A stretch of 64,000 bases of DNA, taken from Megachile rotundata (taxonomy: Eukaryota > Arthropoda > Insecta > Hymenoptera > Megachilidae). The DNA lies in assembly GCF_050947335.1 (NCBI RefSeq), contig NW_027474228.1, forward strand, positions 1 through 64,000. Direction: 5' to 3'. This document shows positions 1-14,644 of this stretch, piece after piece. The notes below the pieces were generated by a model, which had not been told where the DNA came from, did no database searches, and was given only the letters and a program-made list of their open reading frames with translations. Within the stretch, counting starts at the first letter, position 1, and each line of letters begins with the position of its first letter. The translations under genes and the position numbers were made by a program.

Positions 1-2160
1 AGTTAGATTGATAATACTAAGAGGAGTGAGTATAGTAATTGTCGTTCTATCGATCATATAAGCATAATATGGCTAATAATATGAGTTAGATTGATAATAA
101 TAAGAGTAATGAGTATAGTAATTGTAGTTCTATCGATCATATCTGCATAATATGGTTAATAATATGAGTTAGAATGATAATAATAAGAGTAATAAGTATA
201 GTAATTGTCGTTCTATCGATCATATCTGCATAATATGGTTAATAATATGAGTTAGATTGATAATGGTGAGTGTAATAGGTATAGTAATTGTCGTTCTATC
301 GATCATAATTGCATAATATGGTTAATAATATGAATTAGATTGATAATAATAAGAGCAATGAGTATAGTAATTGTCGTACTATCGATCATATAAGCATAAT
401 ATGGCTAATAATATGAGTTAGATTGGTAATAATAAGTGTAATAAGTATAGTAATTGTCGTTCTATCGATCATATCTGCATAATATGGTTAATAATATGAG
501 TTAGATTGACAACAATAAGAGTAATGAGTATAGTAATTGTCGTGCTATCGATCATATAAGCATAATATGGCTTATCATGTGAGTTAGATTGATAATAGTG
601 AGTGCAATAGATATAGTAATTGTCGTTCTATCGCTCATATAAGCACAATATGGCTAATAATATGAGTTAGATTGATAATAATAAGAGTAATAAGTATAGT
701 AATTGTCGTTCTATAGATCATATAAGCATAATAGGGCTAATAATATGAGTTAGATTGATAATAATAAGTGTAATAAGTATAGTAATTGTCGTTCTATCGA
801 TCATATCTGCATAATATGGTTAATAATATGAGTTAGATTTATAATAGTGAGTGTAATAAGTATAGTGAATGTCGTTCTATCGATCATATCAGCATAATAT
901 GGGTAATAATATGAGTTGGATTGATAATAATAAGAGTAATGAGTATAGTAATTGTAGTTCTATCGATCATATAAGCATAATATGGCTAATAATATGAGTT
1001 GGGTTGATAAAAATAAGAATAATAAGTATAGTAATTGTCGTCATATCGATCATATAACCATAATATGGCTAATAGCATGAGTTAGATTGATAATAATATG
1101 AGTAATGAGTATAGTAATTGTCGTTCTATCGATCATATCTGCATAATATGGTTAATAATATGAGTTAGATTGATAACAGTGAGTGTAATAAATATAGTAA
1201 TTGTCGTTCTATCGCTCATATAAGCACAATATGGCTAATAATATGAGTTAGATTAATAATAATAAGAGTAATAAGTATAGTAATTGTCGTTCTATCGATC
1301 ATTTAAGCATAATATGGCGAATAATATGAGTTGGGTTGATAAAAATAAGAATAATAAGTATAGTAATTGTCGTTCTATCGATCATATAAGCATAATATGG
1401 CTAATAATATGAGTTAGATTGATAATAATGAGAGTATTAAGTATAGTAATTGTCGTTCTATCGATCATATCTGCATAATATGGTTAATAATATGAGTTAG
1501 ATTGATAATAGTGAGTGTAGTAAATATAATAATTGTCGTTCTATCGCTCATATAAGCACAATATGGCTAATAATATGAGTTAGATTGATAATAATAAGAG
1601 TAATGAGTATAGTAATTGTCGTTCTATCGATCATATCCGCATAATATGGTTAATAATATGAGTTAGATTGATAATAGTGAGTGTAATAAATATAGTAATT
1701 GTCGTTCTATCGCTCATATAAGCACAATATGGTTAATAATATGAGTTAGATTGATAATACTAAGAGTAGTGAGTATAGTAATTGTCGTTCTATCGATCAT
1801 ATTAGCATAATATGGCTAATAATATGAGTTAGATTGATAATAATAGGAGTAATGAGTATAGTAATTGTAGTTCTATCGATCATATCTGCATAATATGGTT
1901 AATAATATGAGTTAGAATGATAATAATAAGAGTAATAAGTATAGTAATTGTCGTTCTATCGATCATATCTGCATAATATGGTTAATAATATGAGTTAGAT
2001 TGATAATAGTGAGTGTAATAAGTATAGTGAATGTCGTTCTATCGATCATATCAGCATAATATGGGTAATAATATGAGTTGGATTGATAATAATAAGAGTA
2101 ATGAGTATAGTAATAGTAGTTCTATCTATCATATAAGCATAATGTGGCTAATAATATGAG

Positions 2161-3570
2161 TTAGAGTGATAATACTAAGAGTAGTGAGTATAGTAATTCT
2201 CATTCTATCGATCATATAAGCATAATATGGCTAATAATATGAGTTAGATTGATAATAATAAGGGTAATAAGTATAGTAATTGTCGTTCTCTCGATCATAT
2301 AAGCATAATATGGCTAATAATATGAGTTAGATTGATAATACTAAGAGGAGTGAGTATAGTAATTGTCGTTCTATCGATCATATAAGCATAATATGGCTAA
2401 TAATATGAGTTAGATTGATAATAATAAGAGTAATGAGTATAGTAATTGTAGTTCTATCGATCATGTCTGCATAATATGGTTAATAATATGAGTTAGAATG
2501 ATAATAATAAGAGTAATAAGTATAGTAATTGTCGTTCTATCGATCATATCTGCATAATATGGTTAATAATATGAGTTAGATTGATAATGGTGAGTGTAAT
2601 AAGTATAGTGAATGTCGTTCTATCGATCATATCAGCATAATATGGGTAATAATATGAGTTGGATTGATAATAATAAGAGTAATGAGTATAGTAATTGTAG
2701 TTCTATCGATCATATAAGCATAATGTGGCTAATAATATGAGTCAGATTCATAATAATAAGAGTAATAAGTATAGTAATTGTCGTTCTATCGATCATATAA
2801 GCAATATATTGCTAATAATATGAGTTAGATTTATAATAATAAGAGTAATAAGTATAGTAATTGTCGTTCTATCGATCATATAAGCACAATATGGCTAATA
2901 ATATGAGTTAGATTGGTAATAATAAGAGTAATAAGTATAGTAAATGTCGTGCTATCGATCATATCTGCATAATATGGTTAATAATATGAGTTAGATTGAT
3001 AATAGTGAGTGTAATAAGTATAGTAATTGTCGTTCTATCGATCATATTAGCATAATATTGTTAATAATATGAGTTAGATTGATAATAATAAGAGTAATAA
3101 GTATAGTATTTGTCGTTCTATCGATCATATAACCATAATATGGCTAATAATACGAGTTAGATTGATAATAATAAGAGTAATAAGTAGAGTAATTGTCGTT
3201 CTATCGATCATTTAAGCATGATATGGCTAATAATATGAGTTAGATTGATAATAATAACAGTAATAAGTATAGTAATTGTCGTTCTATCGATCATATAAGC
3301 ATAATATGGCTAATAATATGAGTTAGATTGATAATACTAAGAGTAGTGAGTATAGTAATTCTCGTTCTATCGATCATTTAAGCATAATATGGCTAATAAT
3401 ATGAGTCAGATTGATAATAATAACAGTAATAAGTATAGTAATTGTCGTTCTATCGATAATATAAGCATAATATGCCTAATAATATGAGTTAGATTGATAA
3501 AACTAAGAGTAGTGAGTATAGTAATTCTCGTTCTATCGATCATATAAGCATAATATGGCTAATAATATGA
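2161..3570 (+). repeat. HOR block, left copy (partner 4651-5977)
   Basis: The block starts at the TTAGAGTGAT variant and shares ordered variants with 4651-5977, including GTAGAGTAATTG at about 3184 and 5591 and GATAAAACTAAG at about 3495 and 5902. The offset is 2490 bp (30 monomers) at the start and 2407 bp (29 monomers) later, because the right copy lacks one monomer around 2575-2655. Similarity breaks near 3571 and 5978, where TTAGAATGAT faces TTAGATTGAT. Confidence 0.75.
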
Positions 3571-5300
3571 GTTAGAATGATAATAATAAGAGTAATAAGT
3601 ATAGTAATTGTCGTTCTATCGATCATATCTGCATAATATGGTTAATAATATGAGTTAGATTGATAATAATAAGAGTAATAAGTATAGTAATTGTCGTTAT
3701 ATCGATCATATAACCATAATATGGCTAATAGCATGAGTTAGATTGATAATAATAAGAGTAATGAGTATAGTAATTGTCGTTCTATCGATCATATCTGCAT
3801 AATATGGTTAATAATATGAGTTAGATTGATAATAGTGAGTGTAATAAATATAGTAATTGTCGTTCTATCGCTCATATAAGCACAATATGGTTAATAATAT
3901 GAGTTAGATTGATAATAATAAGAGTAATAAGTATAGTAATTGTCGTTCTATCGATCATATATGCATAATATGGTTATTAATATGAGTTAGATTGATAATA
4001 GTGAGTGTAATAAGTAGAGATTAGTGACTGTGTTCTATCGATCATATCAGCATAATATGGGTAATAATAGAGTAGGATTGATAATAATAAGAGTAATGAG
4101 TATAGTAATTGTAGTTCTATCGATCATTTAAGCATAATATGGCTAATAATATGAGTTAGATTGATAAAAATAAGAGTAATGAGTATAGTGATTGTAGGTT
4201 CTATCGATCATATCTGCATAATATGGTTAATAATATGAGTTAGATTGATAATAATAAGAGTAATAAGTATAGTATTTGTCGTTCTATCGATCATATAAGC
4301 ATAATATGGCTAATAATATGAGTTAGATTGATAATAATAAGAGTATAATATAGTAATTGTCCTTCTATCGATCATTAAGCATAATATGGCTAATAATATT
4401 AGTCAGATTGGTAATAATAACAGTAATAAGTATAGTAATTGTCGTTCTATCGACAATATAAGCATAATATGGCTAATAATATGAGTTAGATTGATAACAC
4501 TAAGAGTAGTGAGTATAGTAATTCTCGTTCTATCGATCATATAAGCATAATATGGCTAATAATATGAGTTAGATTGATAATAATGAGAGTAATAAGTATA
4601 GTAACTGTCGTTCTATCGATCATATAAGCATAATATGGTAATAATATGAGTTAGAGTGATAATACTAAGAGTAGTGAGTATAGTAATTCTCATTCTATCG
4701 ATCATATAAGCATAATATGGCTAATAATATGAGTTAGATTGATAATAATAAGGGTAACAAGTATAGTAATTGTCGTTCTCTCGATCATATAAGCATAATA
4801 TGGCTAATAATATGAGTTAGATTGATAATACTAAGAGGAGTGAGTATAGTAATTGTCGTTCTATCGATAATATAAGCATAATATGGCTAATAATATGAGT
4901 TAGATTGATAATAATAAGAGTAATGAGTATAGTAATTGTAGTTCTATCGATCATATCTGCATAATATGGTTAATAATATGAGATAGAATGATAATAATAA
5001 GAGTAATAAGTATAGTAATTGTCGTTCTATCGATCATATCTGCATAATATGGTTAATAATATGAGTTGGATTGATAATAATAAGAGTAATGAGTATAGTA
5101 ATTGTAGTTCTATCGATCATATAAGCATAATGTGGCTAATAATATGAGTCAGATTCATAATAATAAGAGTAATAAGTATAGTAATTGTCGTTCTATCGAT
5201 CATATAAGCATAATATGGCTAATAATATGAGTTAGATTTACAATAATAAGAGTAATAAGTATAGTAATTGTCGTTCTATCGATCATATAAGCACAATATG
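3571..5300 (+). repeat. HOR block, left copy (partner 6642-8371)
   Basis: The block matches 6642-8371 at an offset of 3071 bp (37 monomers exactly). Shared states include the TTAGAATGAT start, TATGCATAATATGGTTATTA at about 3959 and 7030, AAGGGTAACAAG at about 4750, and GAGATAGAATG at about 4980. It ends where the left copy continues with GGCTAATAATATGAG and the right copy with GGTTAATAATATGAG (about 5301 and 8372). Within it, 4018-4640 carries a cluster of private indels relative to the partner. Confidence 0.75.
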
Positions 5301-5977
5301 GCTAATAATATGAGTTAGATTGGTAATAATAAGAGTAATAAGTATAGTAAATGTCGTGCTATCGATCATATCTGCATAATATGGTTAATAATATGAGTTA
5401 GATTGATAATAGTGAGTGTAATAAGTATAGTAATTGTCGTTCTATCGATCATATTAGCATAATATTGTTAATAATATGAGTTAGATTGATAATAATAAGA
5501 GTAATAAGTATAGTATTTGTCGTTCTATCGATCATATAACCATAATATGGCTAATAATACGAGTTAGATTGATAATAATAAGAGTAATAAGTAGAGTAAT
5601 TGTCGTTCTATCGATCATTTAAGCATGATATGGCTAATAATATGAGTTAGATTGATAATAATAACAGTAATAAGTATAGTAATTGTCGTTCTATCGATCA
5701 TATAAGCATAATATGGCTAATAATATGAGTTAGATTGATAATACTAAGAGTAGTGAGTATAGTAATTCTCGTTCTATCGATCATTTAAGCATAATATGGC
5801 TAATAATATGAGTCAGATTGATAATAATAACAGTAATAAGTATAGTAATTGTCGTTCTATCGATAATATAAGCATAATATGCCTAATAATATGAGTTAGA
5901 TTGATAAAACTAAGAGTAGTGAGTATAGTAATTCTCGTTCTATCGATCATATAAGCATAATATGGCTAATAATATGA
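4651..5977 (+). repeat. HOR block, right copy (partner 2161-3570)
   Basis: This is the second copy of the 2161-3570 block, one monomer shorter. Its first part (to about 5300) is also shared with 7722-8371 at an offset of 3071 bp, so this stretch belongs to two overlapping duplications of different spacing. That overlap is direct evidence for successive, non-nested duplication events. Confidence 0.72.
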
Positions 5978-6059
5978 GTTAGATTGATAATAATAAGAGT
6001 AATAAGTATAGTAATTGTCGTTCTATCGATCATATAAGCATAATATGGCTAATAATATG
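5977..6059 (+). repeat. Reference (consensus-type) satellite monomer
   Basis: This copy matches the commonest state at every position I compared and can serve as the type monomer (83 bp, 24% G+C). It carries two CpG sites, one in GTCGTT and one in the ATCGAT palindrome that overlaps a GATC site. It also holds a short dyad, TCATAT followed 19 bp later by ATATGA, the second arm reaching two bases into the next monomer. It has TAA, TAG and TGA triplets in several frames, so a run of identical monomers is not translatable. Confidence 0.9.
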
Positions 6060-6641
6060 AGTTAGATTGATAATACTAAGAGTAGTGAGTATAGTAATTC
6101 TCGTTCTATCGATCATATAAGCATAATATGGCTAAAAATATGAGTTAGATTGATAATAATAAGAGTAATGAGTATAGTAATTGTAGTTCTATCGATCATT
6201 TAAGCATAATATGGCTAATAATATGAGTTAGATTGATAATAATAACAGTAATAAGTATAGTAATTGTCGTTCTATCGCTCATATAAGCACAATATGGCTA
6301 ATAATATGAGTTAGATTGATAATAATAAGAGTAATAAGTATAGTTATTGTCGTTCTATCGATCATATAAGCATAATATGGCTAATAATATGAGTTGGATT
6401 GATAATAATAAGAGCAATGAGTATAGTAATTGTAGTTCTATCGATCATATAAGCATAATATGGCTAATAATATGAGTCAGATTCATAATAATAAGAGTAA
6501 TAAGTATAGTAGTTGTCGTTCTATCGATCATTTAAGCATAATATGGCGAATAATATGAGTTGGGTTGATAAAAATAAGAATAATAAGTATAGCAATTGTC
6601 GTTCTATCGATCATATCAGCATAATATGGTTAATAATATGA

Positions 6642-8371
6642 GTTAGAATGATAATAATAAGAGTAATAAGTATAGTAATTGTCGTTCTATCGATCATATC
6701 TGCATAATATGGTTAATAATATGAGTTAGATTGATAATAATAAGAGTAATAAGTATAGTAATTGTCGTTATATCGATCATATAACCATAATATGGCTAAT
6801 AGCATGAGTTAGATTGATAATAATAAGAGTAATGAGTATAGTAATTGTCGTTCTATCGATCATATCTGCATAATATGGTTAATAATATGAGTTAGATTGA
6901 TAATAGTGAGTGTAATAAATATAGTAATTGTCGTTCTATCGCTCATATAAGCACAATATGGTTAATAATATGAGTTAGATTGATAATAATAAGAGTAATA
7001 AGTATAGTAATTGTCGTTCTATCGATCATATATGCATAATATGGTTATTAATATGAGTTAGATTGATAATAGTGAGTGTAATAAGTACAGTGAATGTCGT
7101 TCTATCGATCATATCAGCATAATATGGGTAATAATATGAGTAGGATTGATAATAATAAGAGTAATGAGTATAGTAATTGTAGTTCTATCGATCATTTAAG
7201 CATAATATGGCTAATAATATGAGTTAGATTGATAAAAATAAGAGTAATGAGTATAGTGATTGTAGTTCTATCGATCATATCTGCATAATATGGTTAATAA
7301 TATGAGTTAGATTGATAATAATAAGAGTAATAAGTATAGTATTTGTCGTTCTATCGATCATATAAGCATAATATGGCTAATAATATGAGTTAGATTGATA
7401 ATAATAAGAGTAATAAGTATAGTAATTGTCCTTCTATCGATCATTTAAGCATAATATGGGTAATAATATTAGTCAGATTGGTAATAATAACAGTAATAAG
7501 TATAGTAATTGTCGTTCTATCGACAATATAAGCATAATATGGCTAATAATATGAGTTAGATTGATAACACTAAGAGTAGTGAGTATAGTAATTCTCGTTC
7601 TATCGATCATATAAGCATAATATGGCTAATAATATGAGTTAGATTGATAATAATGAGAGTAATAAGTATAGTAACTGTCGTTCTATCGATCATATAAGCA
7701 TAATATGGCTAATAATATGAGTTAGAGTGATAATACTAAGAGTAGTGAGTATAGTAATTCTCATTCTATCGATCATATAAGCATAATATGGCTAATAATA
7801 TGAGTTAGATTGATAATAATAAGGGTAACAAGTATAGTAATTGTCGTTCTCTCGATCATATAAGCATAATATGGCTAATAATATGAGTTAGATTGATAAT
7901 ACTAAGAGGAGTGAGTATAGTAATTGTCGTTCTATCGATAATATAAGCATAATATGGCTAATAATATGAGTTAGATTGATAATAATAAGAGTAATGAGTA
8001 TAGTAATTGTAGTTCTATCGATCATATCTGCGTAATATGGTTAATAATATGAGATAGAATGATAATAATAAGAGTAATAAGTATAGTAATTGTCGTTCTA
8101 TCGATCATATCTGCATAATATGGTTAATAATATGAGTTGGATTGATAATAATAAGAGTAATGAGTATAGTAATTGTAGTTCTATCGATCATATAAGCATA
8201 ATGTGGCTAATAATATGAGTCAGATTCATAATAATAAGAGTAATAAGTATAGTAATTGTCGTTCTATCGATCATATAAGCATAATATGGCTAATAATATG
8301 AGTTAGATTTACAATAATAAGAGTAATAAGTATAGTAATTGTCGTTCTATCGATCATATAAGCACAATATG
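6642..8371 (+). repeat. HOR block, right copy (partner 3571-5300)
   Basis: This is the 37-monomer-distant partner of 3571-5300. It lacks the indels found at 4018-4640 in the left copy, so the left copy is the altered one there. From 8372 the sequence switches to a different neighbour order that recurs near 12356, 16338 and 20320. Confidence 0.75.
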
Positions 8372-9060
8372 GTTAATAATATGAGTTAGATTTATAATAG
8401 TGAGTGTAATAAGTATAGTGAATGTCGTTCTGTCGATCATATCAGCATAATGTGGGTAATAATATGAGTTGGATTGATAATAATAAGAGTAATGAGTATA
8501 GTAATTGTAGTTCTATCGATCATATAAGCATAATATGGCTAATAATATGAGTAAGATTCATAATAATAAGAGTAATAAGTATAGTGATTGTCGTTCTATC
8601 GATCATATAAGCATAATATGGCTAATAATATGAGTTAGGTTGATAATAACAAGAGTAATAAGTATAGTAAATGTCGTGCTATCGATCATATCTGCATAAC
8701 ATGGTTCATAATATGAGTTAGATTGATAATAGTGAGTGTAATAAGTATAGTATTTGTCGTTCTGTCGATCATATTAGTATAATATGGTTAATAATATGAG
8801 TTGGATTGATAATAATAAGAGTAATGAGTATAGTAATTGCAGTTCTATCGATCATATAAGCATAATATGGCTAATAATATGAGTTGGGTTGATAAAAATA
8901 AGAATAATAAGTATAGTAATTGTCGTTATATCGATCATATAACCATAATATGGCTAATAGCATGAGTTAGATTGATAATAATAAGAGTAATGAGTATAGT
9001 GATTGTAGTTCTATCGATCATATCTGCATAATATGGTTAATAATATGAGTTAGATTGATA

Positions 9061-10527
9061 ATAGTGAGTGTAATAAATATAGTAATTGTCGTTCTATCGC
9101 TCATATAAGCACAATATGGTTAATAATATGAGTTAGATTGATAATAATAAGAGTAATAAGTATAGTAATTGTCGTTCTATCGATCATATATGCATAATAT
9201 GGTTATTAATATGAGTTAGATTGATAATAGTGAGTGTAATAAGTATAGTGAATGTCGTTCTATCGATCATATCAGCATAATATGGGTAATAATATGAGTA
9301 GGATTGATAATAATAAGAGTAATGAGTATAGTAATTGTAGTTCTATCGATCATTTAAGCATAATATGGCTAGTAATATGAGTTAGATTGATAAAAATAAG
9401 AGTAATGAGTATAGTGATTGTAGTTCTATCGATCATATCTGCATAATATGGTTAATAATATGAGTTAGATTGATAATAATAAGAGTAATAAGTATAGTAT
9501 TTGTCGTTCTATCGATCATATAAGCATAATATGGCTAATAATATGAGTTAGATTGATAATAATAAGAGTAATAAGTATAGTAATTGTCGTTCTATCGATC
9601 ATTTAAGCATAATATGGCTAATAATATTAGTCAGATTGGTAATAATAACAGTAATAAGTATAGTAATTGTCGTTCTATCGACAATATAAGCATAATATGG
9701 CTAATAATATGAGTTAGATTGATAACACTAAGAGTAGTGAGTATAGTAATTCTCGAACTATCGATCATATAAGCATAATATGGCTAATAATATGAGTTAG
9801 ATTGATAATAATGAGAGTAATAAGTATAGTAACTGTCGTTCTATCGGTCATATAAGCATAATATGGCTAATAATATGAGTTAGAGTGATAATACTAAGAG
9901 TAGTGAGTATAGTAATTCTCATTCTATCGATCATATAAGCATAATATGGCTAATAATATGAGTTAGATTGATAATAATAAGGGTAATAAGTATAGTAATT
10001 GTCGTTCTCTCGATCATATAAGCATAATATGGCTAATAATATGAGTTAGATTGATAATACTAAGAGGAGTGAGTATAGTAATTGTCGTTCTATCGATAAT
10101 ATAAGCATAATATGGCTAATAATATGAGTTAGATTGATAATAATAAGAGTAATGAGTATAGTAATTGTAGTTCTATCGATCATATCTGCATAATATGGTT
10201 AATAATATGAGATAGAATGATAATAATAAGAGTAATAAGTATAGTAATTGTCGTTCTATCGATCATATCTGCATAATATGGTTAATAATATGAGTTAGAT
10301 TGATAATAGTGAGTGTAATAAGTATAGTGAATGTCGTTCTATCGATCATATCAGCATAATATGGGTAATAATATGAGTTGGATTGATAATAATAAGAGTA
10401 ATGAGTATAGTAATTGTAGTTCTATCGATCATATAAGCATAATGTGGCTAATAATATGAGTCAGATTCATAATAATAAGAGTAATTAGTATAGTAATTGT
10501 CGTTCTATCGATCATATAAGCATAATA
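9061..10527 (+). repeat. HOR block, left copy (partner 17524-18990)
   Basis: The block matches 17524-18990 at an offset of 8463 bp (102 monomers less 3 bp). Both share TATGCATAATATGGTTATTA, TATCGGTCATATAAG (9844 and 18307), AAGGGTAATAAG, CTAAGAGGAGTGAG and GAGATAGAATG in the same order. Similarity ends where the left copy continues with the TTTACAATAATAAG monomer and the right copy with an ordinary one. The partner is not adjacent, so later insertions of array material separate them. Confidence 0.7.
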
Positions 10528-11533
10528 TGGCTAATAATATGAGTTAGATTTACAATAATAAGAGTAATAAGTATAGTAATTGTCGTTCTATCGATCATAT
10601 AAGCACAATATGGCTAATAATATGAGTTAGATTGATAATAATAAGAGTAATAAGTATAGTAATTGTCGTTCTATCGCTCATATAAGCACAATATGGCTAA
10701 TAATATGAGTTAGATTGATAATAATAAGAGTAATAAGTATAGTTATTGTCGTTCTATCGATCATATAAGCATAATATGGCTAATAATATGAGTTAGATTG
10801 ATAATAATAAGTGTAATAAGTATAGTAATTGTCGTTCTATCGATCATATCTGCATAATATGGTTAATAATATGAGTTAGATTGATAACAATAAGAGTAAT
10901 GAGTATAGTAATTGTCGTACTATCGATCATATAAGCATAATATGGCTTATCATGTGAGTTAGATTGATAATAGTGAGTGCAATAAATATAGTAATTGTCG
11001 TTCTATCGCTCATATAAGCACAATATGGCTAATAATATGAGTTAGGTTGATAATAATAAGAGTAATAAGTATAGTAATTGTCGTTCTATAGATCATATAA
11101 GCATAATAGGGCTAATAATATGAGTTAGATTGATAATAATAAGTGTAATAAGTATAGTGAATGTCGTTCTATCGATCATATCAGCATAATATGGGTAATA
11201 ATATGAGTTGGATTGATAATAATAAGAGTAATGAGTATAGTAATTGTAGTTCTATCGATCATATAAGCATAATGTGGCTAATAATATGAGTCAGATTCAT
11301 AATAATAAGAGTAATAAGTATAGTAATTGTCGTTCTATCGATCATATAAGCATAATATGGCTAATAATATGAGTTAGATTGATAATAGTGAGTGTAATAA
11401 GTATAGTGAATGTCGTTCTATCGATCATATCAGCATAATATGGCTAATAATATGAGTTAGATTGATAATACTAAGAGTAGTGAGTATAGTAATTCTCGTT
11501 CTATCGATCATATAAGCATAATATGGCTAATAA

Positions 11534-13275
11534 TATGAGTTAGATTGATAATAATGAGAGTAATAAGTATAGTAACTGTCGTTCTATCGATCATATAAGC
11601 ATAATATGACTAATAATATGAGTTAGAGTGATAATACTAAGAGTAGTGAGTATAGTAATTCTCATTCTATCGATCATATAAGCATAATATGGCTAATAAT
11701 ATGAGTTAGATTGATAATAATAAGGGTAATAAGTATAGTAATTGTCGTTCTCTCGATCATACAAGCATAATATGGCAAATAATATGAGTTAGATTGATAA
11801 TACTAAGAGGAGTGAGTATAGTAATTGTCGTTCTATCGATAATATAAGCATAATATGGCTAATAATATGAGTTAGATTGATAATAATAAGAGTAATGAGT
11901 ATAGTAATTGTAGTTCTATCGATCATATCTGCATAATATGGTTAATAATATGAGATAGAATGATAATAATAAGAGTAATAAGTATAGTAATTGTCGTTCT
12001 ATCGATCATATCTGCATAATATGGTTAATAATATGAGTTAGATTGATAATAGTGAGTGTAATAAGTATAGTGAATGTCGTTCTATCGATCATATCAGCAT
12101 AATATGGGTAATAATATGAGTTGGATTGATAATAATAAGAGTAATGAGTATAGTAATTGTAGTTCTATCGATCATATAAGCATAATGTGGCTAATAATAT
12201 GAGTCAGATTCATAATAATAAGAGTAATAAGTATAGTAATTGTCGTTCTATCGATCATATAAGCATAATATGGCTAATAATATGAGTTAGATTTACAATA
12301 AAAAGAGTAATAAGTATAGTAATTGTCGTTCTATCGATCATATAAGCACAATATGGTTAATAATATGAGTTAGATTTATAATAGTGAGTGTAATAAGTAT
12401 AGTGAATGTCGTTCTATCGATCATATCAGCATAATGTGGGTAATAATATGAGTTGGATTGATAATAATAAGAGTAATGAGTATAGTAATTGTAGTTCTAT
12501 CGATCATATAAGCATAATATGGCTAATAATATGAGTAAGATTCATAATAATAAGAGTAATAAGTATAGTTATTGTCGTTCTATCGATCATTTAAGCATAA
12601 TATGGCGAATAATATGAGTTGGGTTGATAAAAATAAGAATAATAAGTATTGTATTGTCGTTCTATCGATCATATAAGCATAATATGGCTAATAATATGAG
12701 TTAGGTTGATAATAACAAGAGTAATAAGTATAGTAAATGTCGTGCTATCGATCATATCTGCATAATATGGTTCATAATATGAGTTAGATTGATAATAGTG
12801 AGTGTAATAAGTATAGTATTTGTCGTTCTGTCGATCATATTAGCATAATATGGTTAATAATATGAGTTGGATTGATAATAATAAGAGTAATGAGTATAGT
12901 AATTGCAGTTCTATCGATCATATAAGCATAATATGGCTAATAATATGAGTTGGGTTGATAAAAATAAGAATAATAAGTATAGTAATTGTCGTTATATCGA
13001 TCATATAACCATAATATGGCTAATAGCATGAGTTAGATTGATAATAATAAGAGTAATGAGTATAGTGATTGTAGTTCTATCGATCATATCTGCATAATAT
13101 GGTTAATAATATGAGTTAGATTGATAATAGTGAGTGTAATAAATATAGTAATTGTCGTTCTATCGCTCATATAAGCACAATATGGTTAATAATATGAGTT
13201 AGATTGATAATAATAAGAGTAATAAGTATAGTAATTGTCGTTCTATCGATCATATATGCATAATATGGTTATTAA
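11534..13275 (+). repeat. 21-monomer tandem HOR, copy 1
   Basis: This is the first of two adjacent copies with a period of 1742-1743 bp (21 monomers). Diagnostic shared variants are GTATTGTATTGTCG (12646 and 14388), a state I saw only in these two copies, the AACTGTCG monomer at the start, and ACAAGCATAATATGGCAAAT (about 11761 and 13503). The junction with copy 2 is near 13275, where TATTAATATGAG precedes the AATGAGAGTAATAAG monomer. Confidence 0.8.
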
Positions 13276-14644
13276 TATGAGTTAGATTGATAATAATGAG
13301 AGTAATAAGTATAGTAACTGTCGTTCTATCGATCATATAAGCATAATATGACTAATAATATGAGTTAGAGTGATAATACTAAGAGCAGTGAGTATAGTAA
13401 TTCTCATTCTATCGATCATATAAGCATAATATGGCTAATAATATGAGTTAGATTGATAATAATAAGGGTAATAAGTATAGTAATTGTCGTTCTCTCGATC
13501 ATACAAGCATAATATGGCAAATAATATGAGTTAGATTGATAATACTAAGAGGAGTGAGTATAGTAATTGTCGTTCTATCGATAATATAAGCATAATATGG
13601 CTAATAATATGAGTTAGATTGATAATAATAAGAGTAATGAGTATAGTAATTGTAGTTCTATCGATCATATCTGCATAATATGGTTAATAATATGAGATAG
13701 AATGATAATAATAAGAGTAATAAGTATAGTAATTGTCGTTCTATCGATCATATCTGCATAATATGGTTAATAATATGAGTTAGATTGATAATAGTGAGTG
13801 TAATAAGTATAGTGAATGTCGTTCTATCGATCATATCAGCATAATATGGGTAATAATATGAGTTGGATTGATAATAATAAGAGTAATGAGTATAGTAATT
13901 GTAGTTCTATCGATCATATAAGCATAATGTGGCTAATAATATGAGTCAGATTCATAATAATAAGAGTAATAAGTATAGTAATTGTCGTTCTATCGATCAT
14001 ATAAGCATAATATGGCTAATAATATGAGTTAGATTTACAATAAAAAGAGTAATAAGTATAGTAATTGTCGTTCTATCGATCATATAAGCACAATATGGTT
14101 AATAATATGAGTTAGATTTATAATAGTGAGTGTAATAAGTATAGTGAATGTCGTTCTATCGATCATATCAGCATAATGTGGGTAATAATATGAGTTGGAT
14201 TGATAATAATAAGAGTAATGAGTATAGTAATTGTAGTTCTATCGATCATATAAGCATAATATGGCTAATAATATGAGTAAGATTCATAATAATAAGAGTA
14301 ATAAGTATAGTAATTGTCGTTCTATCGATCATTTAAGCATAATATGGCGAATAATATGAGTTGGGTTGATAAAAATAAGAATAATAAGTATTGTATTGTC
14401 GTTCTATCGATCATATAAGCATAATATGGCTAATAATATGAGTTAGGTTGATAACAACAAGAGTAATAAGTATAGTAAATGTCGTGCTATCGATCATATC
14501 TGCATAATATGGTTCATAATATGAGTTAGATTGATAATAGTGAGTGTAATAAGTATAGTATTTGTCGTTCTGTCGATCATATTAGCATAATATGGTTAAT
14601 AATATGAGTTGGATTGATAATAATAAGAGTAATGAGTATAGTAA
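13276..14644 (+). repeat. 21-monomer tandem HOR, copy 2 (truncated)
   Basis: This copy is offset by 1742 bp from copy 1 and runs to about 14644. There AATTGCAGTTC is replaced by AATTCTCATTC and the sequence jumps back in the unit: 14645 onward resembles 13401 onward at an offset of 1244 bp (15 monomers less 1 bp). The break falls inside a monomer but keeps monomer phase, as expected for exchange between homologous misaligned repeats. Confidence 0.78.
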
